Below, piece by piece: positions 5,967 to 12,266 of a DNA stretch of 12,266 nt. How positions within the stretch are numbered: position 1 is the stretch's first letter; every line of letters begins with the position of its first letter. Position numbers and translations under genes: made by a program. This DNA is from Firmicutes bacterium CAG:534 (GTDB taxonomy: Bacteria; Bacillota; Clostridia; Lachnospirales; Lachnospiraceae). The notes beneath the pieces are model-generated. The model was not told the origin of the DNA. It saw nothing but the letters and a program-made list of their open reading frames with translations, and did not search any database. The stretch is taken from the NCBI GenBank assembly GCA_000436115.1, contig FR894529.1, positions 1-12,266 on the forward strand. The letters are read 5' to 3'.

Positions 5967-5997
5967 AAAAAGACCAGTTGAAAAATTGGTCTTTTTT
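5967..5997 (+). terminator. Intrinsic terminator of the rpsF-ssb-rpsR operon
   Basis: A 9-bp stem AGACCAGTT (5971-5979) with AATTGGTCT (5984-5992), one G-U pair, is closed by a GAAA tetraloop (5980-5983). It is preceded by AAAA and followed by six Ts (5992-5997). Confidence 0.93.
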
Positions 5998-6110
5998 GAT
6001 AGAAAGGTATAGGACTTTATGAAACTACAAAAGAACTTGTGGCTTCCGTTATCTGGATCTTTTATATAACGGCAGCGCCATAAACGGGTAATTTACCTGC
6101 CATCCTGCAT

Positions 6111-6166
6111 TTTACATAAATTTTACATACATATGCTATCGGATTTTACATGGCTTTACTTACACT
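6111..6166 (+). promoter_or_regulatory. Pho-box-like repeats and probable promoter of the phosphate transporter
   Basis: TTTACA occurs at 6111-6116, 6122-6127 and 6145-6150, with TTTACT at 6155-6160. Start-to-start steps are 11, 23 (about two helical turns) and 10 bp, so the copies lie on one face of the helix. PhoP response regulators of Gram-positive bacteria bind TT(A/T/C)ACA-like direct repeats with an 11-bp period. A -10-like TACACT (6161-6166) sits 10 nt after the third repeat, as in activator-dependent Pho promoters that lack a good -35. The downstream gene, a phosphate importer, fits. PhoP binding is inference. Confidence 0.5.
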
Positions 6167-6218
6167 GTAATTGTGAGCATATGAGGTAAAGAATTTGTAA
6201 AATGCGGAGGGTGGAGTA

Positions 6219-7928
6219 ATGGGTACAAAGGAAGCTTTTCAGACGATCTTTGGTCTTTTGGGCGGATTATCTATCTTTATTTTCGGAATGAACATGATGA
6301 GCGAATGCCTTCAGAAGGCAGCCGGGGAAAGGATGAAGGTTATTTTGGGCGTCCTTACCAAAAATCCCATCATGGGCGCTCTTGCGGGAACGCTTGTAAC
6401 GGCGGTGCTGCAAAGCAGCAGTGCCACAACGGTTATGGCGATTGGCTTTGTAAGCGCGGGACTGATGAATCTGCCTCAGGCGATTTCTGTTATTATCGGC
6501 GCCAATATCGGTACGACCATGACGGCACAGCTTATTGCCTTTAAGATCAGCGATTATGTGTGGATGATCATATTTGTAGGATTTGCACTTTACTTTGTTT
6601 CTAAAAAAGAGAAGGTAAAAAATATCGGACAGACCATTTTTGCCTTTGGCCTTTTGTTTGCCGGAATTGAAACCATGAGCTCGGTTATGAAGCCGCTGGC
6701 AGATAACCCCATATTTGTGACATTAATGGATAAGGTTTCCAATATTCCTATTCTGGGACTGCTTTTAGGAACTGCCATGACGGTAGTTGTGCAGAGCAGC
6801 AGCGCCACTATTGCCGTGTTGCAGAGCTTTGCATCCCAGCCGGCCGCAGACGGAGTGTCCAGCGTGATCGGTCTTGCAGGCGCGATCCCGATCCTTTTGG
6901 GAGACAATATCGGAACAACGATCACCGCGCTGCTTGCAAGTATCGGGCAGTCCAAGGATGCAAAGAGAACTGCAGTGGCACACAGCGTTTTTAATATTAC
7001 GGGAAGCTTTCTGTTTATCTGGTTTATTCCTCTGTTTGCAAAGTTTGTGCAGTGGATCTCGCCAAAGGGAAATGAAGTGGACGTGATCTCCAGGCAGATC
7101 GCCAATGCACACCTGTCCTTTAATTTTATCAATACCCTGATCTGGCTGCCGCTTCTGCCCCTTATGGTAAAGATCGTGACATTTATTGTTAAGGGAGAAG
7201 ACAAGAAGGAACGGGAAGGCGGTATTCCCCAATATCTGGATGAGCATGTTCTTGGCCAGCCGGTGGCGGCTATGCAGCTTGTGTCACAGGAGATTGCAGC
7301 TTCCTATCAGGATCTTATGAAGCTGATCGGCAAAGTAAAAACCTGCTTTGTAAAGGACAATGCAGAAATTTTAAAGGAAGTGGATCAGGAAAGCAGGGGG
7401 CTGATAGGTGTTAATGATAAGATTGCAAATTATATGTCGGCGCTTTTTGCAAGCGGAGGGCTGACAGAAGAACAGTCGGCGGACGCCGCACAGATCATGC
7501 TGCTTGTAAACGATATGGACAGAATGTGCGACAGGTGCGTGGATATTTCCCGGATCTCCGGCGAAAAGATCTTCTACCAGTACCATTTTTCGGAGGAGGC
7601 ATTAAAGGAGCTTTCAAAATGCTTTTCCTTTGTTCAGGAGATGCTTAGGAAAGCGTATGACGCTTATGAGCATTCTGACAGGGAGCTTGCTGCGGAAATC
7701 ATGAAGGATAAGGAAACCCTTCGTGAGATGCAGCGTAAATTCAACAAAAACCACATTAAAAGGATGAAGAAAAACAGCTGTAAGCCAGAGATGACCGGTG
7801 TTTTTTCCGGAATTTTGCAAAATCTGGAAAGAATCGGAAACAGCTGTATGAACATTGCGGAAGAGATTGAAGAGAGATTTGAAGAAGAAAATGCCGAAAA
7901 TGAGCGAAAAGTGTCAATAAGCATCTAA
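6219..7928 (+). CDS. Na+/phosphate cotransporter with PhoU-like C-terminal domain
   Basis: A 569-aa inner-membrane protein of the Na/Pi-cotransporter II (NptA-like) family, which takes up inorganic phosphate with sodium. The inverted repeat typical of the family is clear: LQSSSATTV (64-72) with GANIGTT (94-100) in the first half, and VQSSSATIAV (191-200) with GDNIGTT (228-234) in the second. About eight to nine hydrophobic segments fill residues 1-325. A charged helical PhoU-like region (about 350-560) follows in the cytosol and probably senses or modulates uptake. ATG 6219 has GGAGGGTGG upstream. It is a stand-alone gene between two terminators, with Pho-box-like repeats in front, so phosphate-starvation control is likely. 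The length is normal for PhoU-tailed members. Confidence 0.93.
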   Translation: MGTKEAFQTIFGLLGGLSIFIFGMNMMSECLQKAAGERMKVILGVLTKNPIMGALAGTLVTAVLQSSSATTVMAIGFVSAGLMNLPQAISVIIGANIGTTMTAQLIAFKISDYVWMIIFVGFALYFVSKKEKVKNIGQTIFAFGLLFAGIETMSSVMKPLADNPIFVTLMDKVSNIPILGLLLGTAMTVVVQSSSATIAVLQSFASQPAADGVSSVIGLAGAIPILLGDNIGTTITALLASIGQSKDAKRTAVAHSVFNITGSFLFIWFIPLFAKFVQWISPKGNEVDVISRQIANAHLSFNFINTLIWLPLLPLMVKIVTFIVKGEDKKEREGGIPQYLDEHVLGQPVAAMQLVSQEIAASYQDLMKLIGKVKTCFVKDNAEILKEVDQESRGLIGVNDKIANYMSALFASGGLTEEQSADAAQIMLLVNDMDRMCDRCVDISRISGEKIFYQYHFSEEALKELSKCFSFVQEMLRKAYDAYEHSDRELAAEIMKDKETLREMQRKFNKNHIKRMKKNSCKPEMTGVFSGILQNLERIGNSCMNIAEEIEERFEEENAENERKVSISI

Positions 7929-7957
7929 ATAATGAGGTAGAAACTTATAGAAAAAAA

Positions 7958-7966
7958 TGTTATACT
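7958..7966 (+). promoter_or_regulatory. Possible extended -10 promoter for gdpP-rplI-dnaB
   Basis: TGTTATACT contains a TATACT -10 box with the upstream TG of an extended -10 element. No good -35 is visible at 16-18 nt. It overlaps the left arm of the following hairpin, so a transcript started here (about 7973) would contain only part of that arm and the terminator would be weakened for it. This would let one sequence stop upstream transcripts and start downstream ones. Confidence 0.35.
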
Positions 7967-8015
7967 AACTAGGTATATTGGAAAAACAGACCATATACCT
8001 GGTTAGTATTTTTTT
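7962..8015 (+). terminator. Long-stem terminator after the phosphate transporter
   Basis: A 17-bp stem (7962-7978 with 7993-8009, one G-U pair) is extended by two G-C pairs after a bulge. It has an A-rich loop and is followed by a run of seven Ts (8009-8015). It lies 34 nt after the transporter stop codon. A TTG-started extension of the gdpP frame (from 7978) would fall within this hairpin, which argues against that start. Confidence 0.85.
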
Positions 8016-8040
8016 ACTGAAAAAGAGGATATTCAGAAAA

Positions 8041-10101
8041 ATGTCTCCATTAAAAAATAAGATCAAATTAAAAGGAAGACTGAAGCGCTATGTGCAGACT
8101 TCCCTTTATCTGGGGTTTGTGCTGATCCTGGTAAACCTGGCGGTATATCTGATAAGCATTCCGGCGGGGCTTGTAGTATCCTGTTTTATGCTGCTTTATT
8201 TTGCGGTGGTTCTGACACTGCAGTTTTACAACAAACCAGTGATCATCAACGAGATGGTGAGCTTTGCCACCCAGTATGGACAGGTACAGAAGGTGCTTTT
8301 GCGGGAGTTAGAAATTCCCTATGCCATGCTGGATGAGTACGGCAGGATCATCTGGACCAATGAAGCCTTTGAGCGGGTGGTACATAAGGAAAAGGGCTAC
8401 AGGAAATCCATTACCTCTCTTTTTCCATCGGTCACCAGAGAAAAACTCCCTGATGAAATGGAAATGGCAGAGCTTGATATTACTTTTGAAGACAGCAATT
8501 ATATTGCGAAAATGCGCAGGATCTCCCTGGATGAAATGGTTTCAAACAGTGACATCATAGAGGGAGAGGACTATAAAGGGTATCTCATCGCCTTTTATCT
8601 TTTTGATGAGACCGCACTGCGGATCGCACTGCAGGAGGTGGATGATCAGAGCCTTGCAGTGGGGATGATCTATCTTGACAATTACGACGAGGCGCTGGAA
8701 AGCGTGGAGGAGGTCAGAAGATCTCTTCTGGTGGCGCTGATCGACAGAAAGGTAAATAAATATATTTCCGCGTTGGACGGTATCTGCAAAAAAATCGAAA
8801 AGGACAAGTATATGGTAGTTCTCCGCAAAAAGGCGATCGAAACCCTGCGGGACAATAAGTTTGATCTTCTGGATGAAGTAAAAACCGTCAATATCGGAAA
8901 TGAAATGGCAGTGACCATCAGCATCGGCGTGGGCTATGACGGCCTTACCTATGCGCAGAATTATGAATTTGCCAGAAACGCTATCGACCTTGCACTGGGA
9001 CGCGGGGGAGATCAGGCAGTGGTAAAGACGCCGGATAATCTGGTGTACTTTGGAGGAAAGAGCCAGCAGGTAGAAAAGAACACCAGAGTAAAAGCCAGGG
9101 TAAAGGCACAGGCGCTGCGGGAGATCATCAGCGGGAAAGAGCGTGTTCTCATTATGGGACACAGAATGGCAGATGTGGACAGCTTTGGCGCGGCTGTGGG
9201 AATTTACCGGATCGCCACAACCTTGGACCGAAAAGCATATATTGTACTGAATGATGTAAGCACCTCCTTAAAGCCCATGGTAGACCTTTTCAAAAGCCAT
9301 GAGGACTATCAGGAAGATATGATCATTACCAATCAGCAGGCAGTGGAGCTTGCCGGAAGCAACACCGTTCTTGTGGTAGTGGATGTAAACCGGCCAAGCA
9401 TTACAGAGTGTCCGGAGCTCCTTAGAATGTGTAAATCCATTGTGGTACTAGATCATCACAGACAGGGAGCAGAGATCATTGAAAATGCCACCCTTTCTTA
9501 TGTGGAGGCGTATGCGTCTTCTGCCTGTGAGATGGTTTCCGAGATCCTGCAGTATATCGGGGAGAGCATTAAGATCTCCGGAGAAGAAGCGGACTGCATG
9601 TATTCCGGTATTATGATCGATACCAATAACTTTATGACAAAGACTGGTGTAAGAACCTTTGAGGCGGCTGCCTTTCTGCGAAGAAACGGTGCAGATGTCA
9701 CCAGAGTGCGTAAGCTGTTCCGCGAGGATGCGGCTGATTATAAGGCAAAAGCAGATGCGGTCAGCCAGGCCGAGATCTACAGAGGCGTATTTGCCATTTC
9801 CGTCTGCAACAGCGCCGGACTGCAAAGTCCTACTATTGCAGGGGCGCAGGCAGCAAATGAACTGCTGAATATCAGGGGCGTTAAAGCCAGCTTTGTGCTT
9901 ACGGAATATCAGGGTCAGGTTTTTGTCAGCGCCCGTTCGATCGACGAGGTGAATGTGCAGGTTATTATGGAAAAGATGGGCGGCGGCGGCCATCTGGGAA
10001 CAGCAGGCTGTCAGCTGAGCGGAGTCAGTCTTGAGGATGGTAAGACCATGGTAAGAGAAACGCTGGATCGTATGATCGGAGAAGGCGACCTGGTCGTCTA
10101 A
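8041..10101 (+). CDS. gdpP: Cyclic-di-AMP phosphodiesterase GdpP (DHH/DHHA1 family)
   Basis: A 686-aa membrane-bound enzyme that hydrolyses c-di-AMP to pApA, controlling potassium and osmolyte balance and cell-wall stress. Two N-terminal membrane helices (about 20-40 and 42-62) are followed by a degenerate PAS domain (about 85-150) and a degenerate GGDEF domain (about 175-335; GRGGDQ at 320-325 in place of GGDEF). The DHH catalytic domain follows, with GHRMADVDS (373-381), the DHH triad VVLDHHRQG (468-476) and Asp527 in MIDTNN. The C-terminal DHHA1 domain ends with GGGGH (647-651). All expected metal ligands are present and the length is typical. ATG 8041 is preferred, with AAGAGGA about 12 nt upstream. 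It begins a compact run with rplI (25 nt later) and dnaB, an order conserved across Firmicutes. Confidence 0.95.
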   Translation: MSPLKNKIKLKGRLKRYVQTSLYLGFVLILVNLAVYLISIPAGLVVSCFMLLYFAVVLTLQFYNKPVIINEMVSFATQYGQVQKVLLRELEIPYAMLDEYGRIIWTNEAFERVVHKEKGYRKSITSLFPSVTREKLPDEMEMAELDITFEDSNYIAKMRRISLDEMVSNSDIIEGEDYKGYLIAFYLFDETALRIALQEVDDQSLAVGMIYLDNYDEALESVEEVRRSLLVALIDRKVNKYISALDGICKKIEKDKYMVVLRKKAIETLRDNKFDLLDEVKTVNIGNEMAVTISIGVGYDGLTYAQNYEFARNAIDLALGRGGDQAVVKTPDNLVYFGGKSQQVEKNTRVKARVKAQALREIISGKERVLIMGHRMADVDSFGAAVGIYRIATTLDRKAYIVLNDVSTSLKPMVDLFKSHEDYQEDMIITNQQAVELAGSNTVLVVVDVNRPSITECPELLRMCKSIVVLDHHRQGAEIIENATLSYVEAYASSACEMVSEILQYIGESIKISGEEADCMYSGIMIDTNNFMTKTGVRTFEAAAFLRRNGADVTRVRKLFREDAADYKAKADAVSQAEIYRGVFAISVCNSAGLQSPTIAGAQAANELLNIRGVKASFVLTEYQGQVFVSARSIDEVNVQVIMEKMGGGGHLGTAGCQLSGVSLEDGKTMVRETLDRMIGEGDLVV

Positions 10102-10126
10102 AATAGAAAGAACGGAGGAAAAGATC

Positions 10127-10576
10127 GTGAAGGTAATTTTGCTGGAAGATGTAAAGAGCCTTGGAAAGAAAGGCGAGATCGTAAATGTAAATGACGGATA
10201 TGCAAGAAATTTTATTCTGCCTAAGAAGCTGGGATTAGAGGCAAACAGCAAAAACTTAAATGAGTTAAAGCTGCAGAAGGCAAATGAAGAGAAGGTTGCA
10301 AAGGAAAACCTTGAGGCAGCCAGGAAATTTGCTGAAGAAATGGAGAAGGATCAGGTTGTCGTTTCCATAAAGGCGGGCGAGGGAGGAAGAACCTTCGGAA
10401 GCGTGTCTTCCAAGGAGATCGCCCAGGCATATAAAGAGCAGTGCGGGAAAGAAATCGACAAGAAAAAGATCGTTCTGCCGGAGGCTATTAAAAGCTTTGG
10501 CGCTTTTGAAGTGGGCGTAAAGCTCCATCCCAGCGTTACCGGGAAGCTTAAGGTCAAGGTTACAGAAGCAAAGTAA
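10127..10576 (+). CDS. rplI: 50S ribosomal protein L9
   Basis: A 149-aa L9, the elongated protein at the base of the L1 stalk. The N-terminal rRNA-binding domain MKVILLEDVKSLGKKGEIVNV and DGYARNFILPKKLG is diagnostic. A long charged helix (about 45-80) connects to the C-terminal domain with GRTFGSVSSKEIAQA and FEVGVKLHPSVTGKLKV. The start is GTG at 10127, preceded by AACGGAGGAAAAG at good spacing. It sits 25 nt after gdpP and 17 nt before dnaB, so the three genes are almost certainly one transcription unit. Confidence 0.98.
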   Translation: MKVILLEDVKSLGKKGEIVNVNDGYARNFILPKKLGLEANSKNLNELKLQKANEEKVAKENLEAARKFAEEMEKDQVVVSIKAGEGGRTFGSVSSKEIAQAYKEQCGKEIDKKKIVLPEAIKSFGAFEVGVKLHPSVTGKLKVKVTEAK

Positions 10577-10593
10577 TGCGGAAGGAATAGGCT

Positions 10594-11931
10594 ATGGCAG
10601 AAGAAGCGCTTTTAAAGCGGGTATTACCTCACAGCATTGAGGCAGAGCAGTCTGTAATCGGATCGATGATCATGGACAGGGAAGCGATCACGGTTGCTTC
10701 CGAGCTGATCTGCGGGGATGATTTTTACGGAAAGCAATATGGTGTGGTATTTGACACCATGGTAGAACTGAATGATGAGGGAAAGCCGGTGGACCTGATC
10801 ACCTTACAGGACAGGCTCAGGGAAAAGGATGTTCCTCCGGAGGTCAGCAGCCTGGAATTTATCAGGGATCTGATCACAGCAGTGCCTACATCGGCAAATA
10901 TTAAATATTATGCTGGTATCGTAGCAGAAAAAGCCACCCTCCGTAAGCTGATCCGGTTGAATGAAGAGATTGCCAATACCTGCTATGCGGGAAAAGAAAA
11001 CCTCGAGGTGATCCTTGAGGATACAGAAAAAAGAGTTTTTGAACTGGTACAGAAGAGAAATACGGGAGAATTCGTACCCATACGCCAGGTTGTCATGAAT
11101 GCCATGGATAAAATTGAAAAGGCGTCCAAAAGCGATGGCAATGTAACGGGAATTGCAACAGGATTTATTGATCTGGATTTCAGAACAGCAGGAATGCAGC
11201 CTTCCGACCTGATTCTGGTAGCGGCAAGACCTTCCATGGGAAAGACGGCGTTTGTACTGAATATTGCACAGCATGTGGCCTTTAAGCTTAATCAGACGGT
11301 TGCCATCTTCAGTCTGGAAATGAGCAAGGAGCAGCTTGTAAACCGTTTGTTTTCACTGGAATCCCGTGTGGATTCCCAGCACCTGCGTACCGGCAATCTG
11401 TCTGATGCAGAGTGGGAAAAGCTCATAGAAAGTGCAGGGGTGATCGGACAATCCAATCTGATCATTGACGATACCCCCGGCATCAGCATTTCAGAGCTTC
11501 GTTCAAAATGCAGAAAATATAAGCTGGAGCATGATCTGAAGCTGATCATTATTGACTATTTACAGCTCATGAGCGGAAGTGGACGGGGATCTGACTCCAG
11601 ACAGCAGGAAATATCCGATATTTCCAGATCCTTAAAGGCCCTGGCCAGAGAGCTGAATGTTCCGGTTGTGGCTTTGTCACAGCTGAGCCGTGCGGTGGAG
11701 CAAAGACCGGATCACAGGCCCATGCTTTCGGATCTCCGTGAATCCGGAGCCATTGAGCAGGATGCGGATGTGGTCATGTTTATTTACCGTGACGATTATT
11801 ACAATAAGGATACAGAAAAAAAGGGAATTGCGGAGATCATCATTGCAAAGCAAAGAAACGGCCCGATCGGCACAGTAGAGCTGGTATGGCTGCCGGATTA
11901 TACAAAATTTGCAAATCTCAAGAAAAATTAA
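10594..11931 (+). CDS. dnaB: Replicative DNA helicase DnaB (DnaC in Bacillus naming)
   Basis: A 445-aa hexameric helicase that unwinds DNA ahead of the replication fork and recruits primase. The N-terminal domain (about 8-110) begins with the usual LPHSIEAEQSVIGSM. A linker leads to the RecA-like ATPase domain, with GIATGFIDLD, Walker A ARPSMGKTAF (211-220, Lys217) and FSLEMSKEQL (239-248). Walker B LIIIDYLQLM ends in Asp321 context (317-326), followed by LSQLSRAVEQR (361-371) and SDLRESGAIEQDAD (379-392). The sequence is continuous across the sites where inteins often insert, so none is present. GCGGAAGGAATAG precedes the ATG. It ends the gdpP-rplI-dnaB unit, with a terminator 17 nt after its stop. 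Confidence 0.98.
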   Translation: MAEEALLKRVLPHSIEAEQSVIGSMIMDREAITVASELICGDDFYGKQYGVVFDTMVELNDEGKPVDLITLQDRLREKDVPPEVSSLEFIRDLITAVPTSANIKYYAGIVAEKATLRKLIRLNEEIANTCYAGKENLEVILEDTEKRVFELVQKRNTGEFVPIRQVVMNAMDKIEKASKSDGNVTGIATGFIDLDFRTAGMQPSDLILVAARPSMGKTAFVLNIAQHVAFKLNQTVAIFSLEMSKEQLVNRLFSLESRVDSQHLRTGNLSDAEWEKLIESAGVIGQSNLIIDDTPGISISELRSKCRKYKLEHDLKLIIIDYLQLMSGSGRGSDSRQQEISDISRSLKALARELNVPVVALSQLSRAVEQRPDHRPMLSDLRESGAIEQDADVVMFIYRDDYYNKDTEKKGIAEIIIAKQRNGPIGTVELVWLPDYTKFANLKKN

Positions 11932-11947
11932 AAACATGTCAATTACG

Positions 11948-11979
11948 AAAGAGGACAAGCCATTTGGCTGTCCTCTTTT
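11948..11979 (+). terminator. Intrinsic terminator after dnaB
   Basis: The stem pairs 11951-11957 with 11969-11975 (7 bp, GAGGACA/TGTCCTC) and continues as GCC/GGC (11959-11961/11966-11968) after a bulged A11958, with an ATTT loop. It is flanked by AAA on the left and TTTT on the right. The T-run is short but the stem is GC-rich. Confidence 0.85.
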
Positions 11980-12022
11980 GTGGTTATAAATCAAAAGCCG
12001 CTGCAGCGGGGAAAGGGAAAAA

Positions 12023-12266
12023 ATGATGAAGCAGGCAGAAAAGATTTATTTAATTTCAGATGCGGCAAAGCAGGTAAACGTGGAAGCACATGTTCTGCGT
12101 TACTGGGAGGAGGAGCTTGATATCCCGGCCAAGAGAAATGAACTGGGACATCGCTATTATACGCAGGAGGACATTGAAACCTTTCGGAGGGTAAAGGAAT
12201 TAAAGGCACAGGGGATCCAGCTGAAGGGGATTAAAAATATTTTGAAAAACGGCGCGCTGGTGTCTC
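12023..12266 (+). CDS. MerR-family DNA-binding regulator, 5' part (cut by window edge)
   Basis: The first 81 codons are visible. They encode a winged-helix MerR-type DNA-binding domain: the segment IYLISDAAKQVNVEAHVLRYWEEEL (helix-turn-helix followed by the RYWE motif) and then GHRYYTQEDIETFRRVKELKAQG and LKGIKNIL (wing and following helices). The effector or coiled-coil region lies beyond the window, so the signal it responds to is unknown. Two ATGs in tandem (12023 and 12026) follow GGGGAAAGGGAAA; either could be used. It is separated from dnaB by a terminator and has a weak TATAAA-like -10 (11985-11990) and a 12-bp palindrome CCGCTGCAGCGG (11998-12009) in front, which could be a leader hairpin or an operator. 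Confidence 0.85.
   Translation, partial: MMKQAEKIYLISDAAKQVNVEAHVLRYWEEELDIPAKRNELGHRYYTQEDIETFRRVKELKAQGIQLKGIKNILKNGALVS

Larger units (their letters stand above)
5903..6218. other. Intergenic region between rpsR and the phosphate transporter gene
   Basis: These 316 bases hold the rpsR terminator on the left and the Pho-box-like repeats on the right. Between them (about 6000-6110) I see no gene beyond a 16-codon ATG frame at 6019 with poor signals. A 7-bp inverted repeat CCGTTAT/ATAACGG (6046-6052/6066-6072) has a 13-nt loop and no T-tract. No RNA family was recognised. Confidence 0.5.

Noticed and set aside
6590..7204. Minus-strand open frame opposite the phosphate transporter
   Set aside because: It is an antisense shadow of the well-conserved transporter frame with no start signals.
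7978..8040. Extension of GdpP to a TTG start, adding 21 residues
   Set aside because: The extension lies within the terminator hairpin and its T-tract, with no ribosome binding site. ATG 8041 has AAGAGGA upstream and gives the normal N-terminus.
9448..10251. Long minus-strand open frame opposite gdpP
   Set aside because: It mirrors the DHH/DHHA1 coding sequence. Its translation is low-complexity and resembles no family, and no promoter or ribosome binding site is seen.
10594..11931. Possible intein in DnaB
   Set aside because: DnaB is a frequent intein host, but the coding sequence is the normal 445 residues and is uninterrupted at Walker A and the later motifs.
1..12266. CRISPR array, insertion sequence or prophage
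   Set aside because: No regularly spaced direct repeats, transposase, integrase, terminal inverted repeats or phage genes were seen. The tRNA cluster end shows no integrase or duplicated tRNA fragment that would mark an attachment site.

Overview
The window reads as a chromosomal segment of an anaerobic Firmicute, most likely a Lachnospiraceae-type Clostridium. The basis is the gene order (rpsF-ssb-rpsR and gdpP-rplI-dnaB), strong AGGAGG-type ribosome binding sites, near-consensus sigma-A promoters, a DUF951 gene beside rpsF, an ATC-hydrolase family protein, and moderate GC content. Almost everything is on the + strand. The taxonomic call is inference from gene content and style, not a database match.

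Layout. Positions 1-313 hold the end of a tRNA cluster: the 3' end of a probable tRNA-Asn, then tRNA-Glu(UUC), then tRNA-Cys(GCA) with its own near-consensus promoter, closed by a strong terminator. A convergent minus-strand gene for a cysteine-rich ATC-hydrolase family protein (330-932) has a perfect-consensus promoter, and a sequence resembling a DtxR/IdeR iron box lies over its start point. Positions 1033-2266 carry a decayed ABC exporter: the C-terminal part of an FtsX-type permease, then a MacB-type ATPase that has lost its Q-loop region and its reading frame. Its last frameshift opens the frame into the next gene, an intact metallophosphoesterase that has its own promoter.

Positions 2328-4700 hold four intact genes close together: metallophosphoesterase, YdcF/SanA-like membrane protein (DUF218), class-U-like sirtuin deacetylase, and DUF951. 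Next is the ribosomal/replication operon rpsF-ssb-rpsR (4836-5902), with a promoter and a structured leader that may be an S6:S18 autoregulatory element, ending in a GAAA-tetraloop terminator. A Na+/phosphate cotransporter with a PhoU-like tail (6219-7928) follows. Repeated TTTACA hexamers upstream of it resemble PhoP boxes, which suggests induction by phosphate starvation. A 17-bp hairpin terminator separates it from gdpP (c-di-AMP phosphodiesterase), rplI and dnaB, a compact cluster that ends at another terminator. The window closes inside a MerR-type regulator gene.

How they fit together: most of the segment is housekeeping (translation, single-strand DNA protection, replication initiation, second-messenger turnover). 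The accessory or evolving parts are the ATC-hydrolase gene and the ABC remnant at the left, and the phosphate transporter placed between two conserved blocks. I did not find a convincing new multi-gene system, CRISPR array, prophage or insertion sequence. The most useful leads are regulatory: the iron-box-like site, the Pho-box-like array, the rpsF leader and the promoter/terminator overlap before gdpP.
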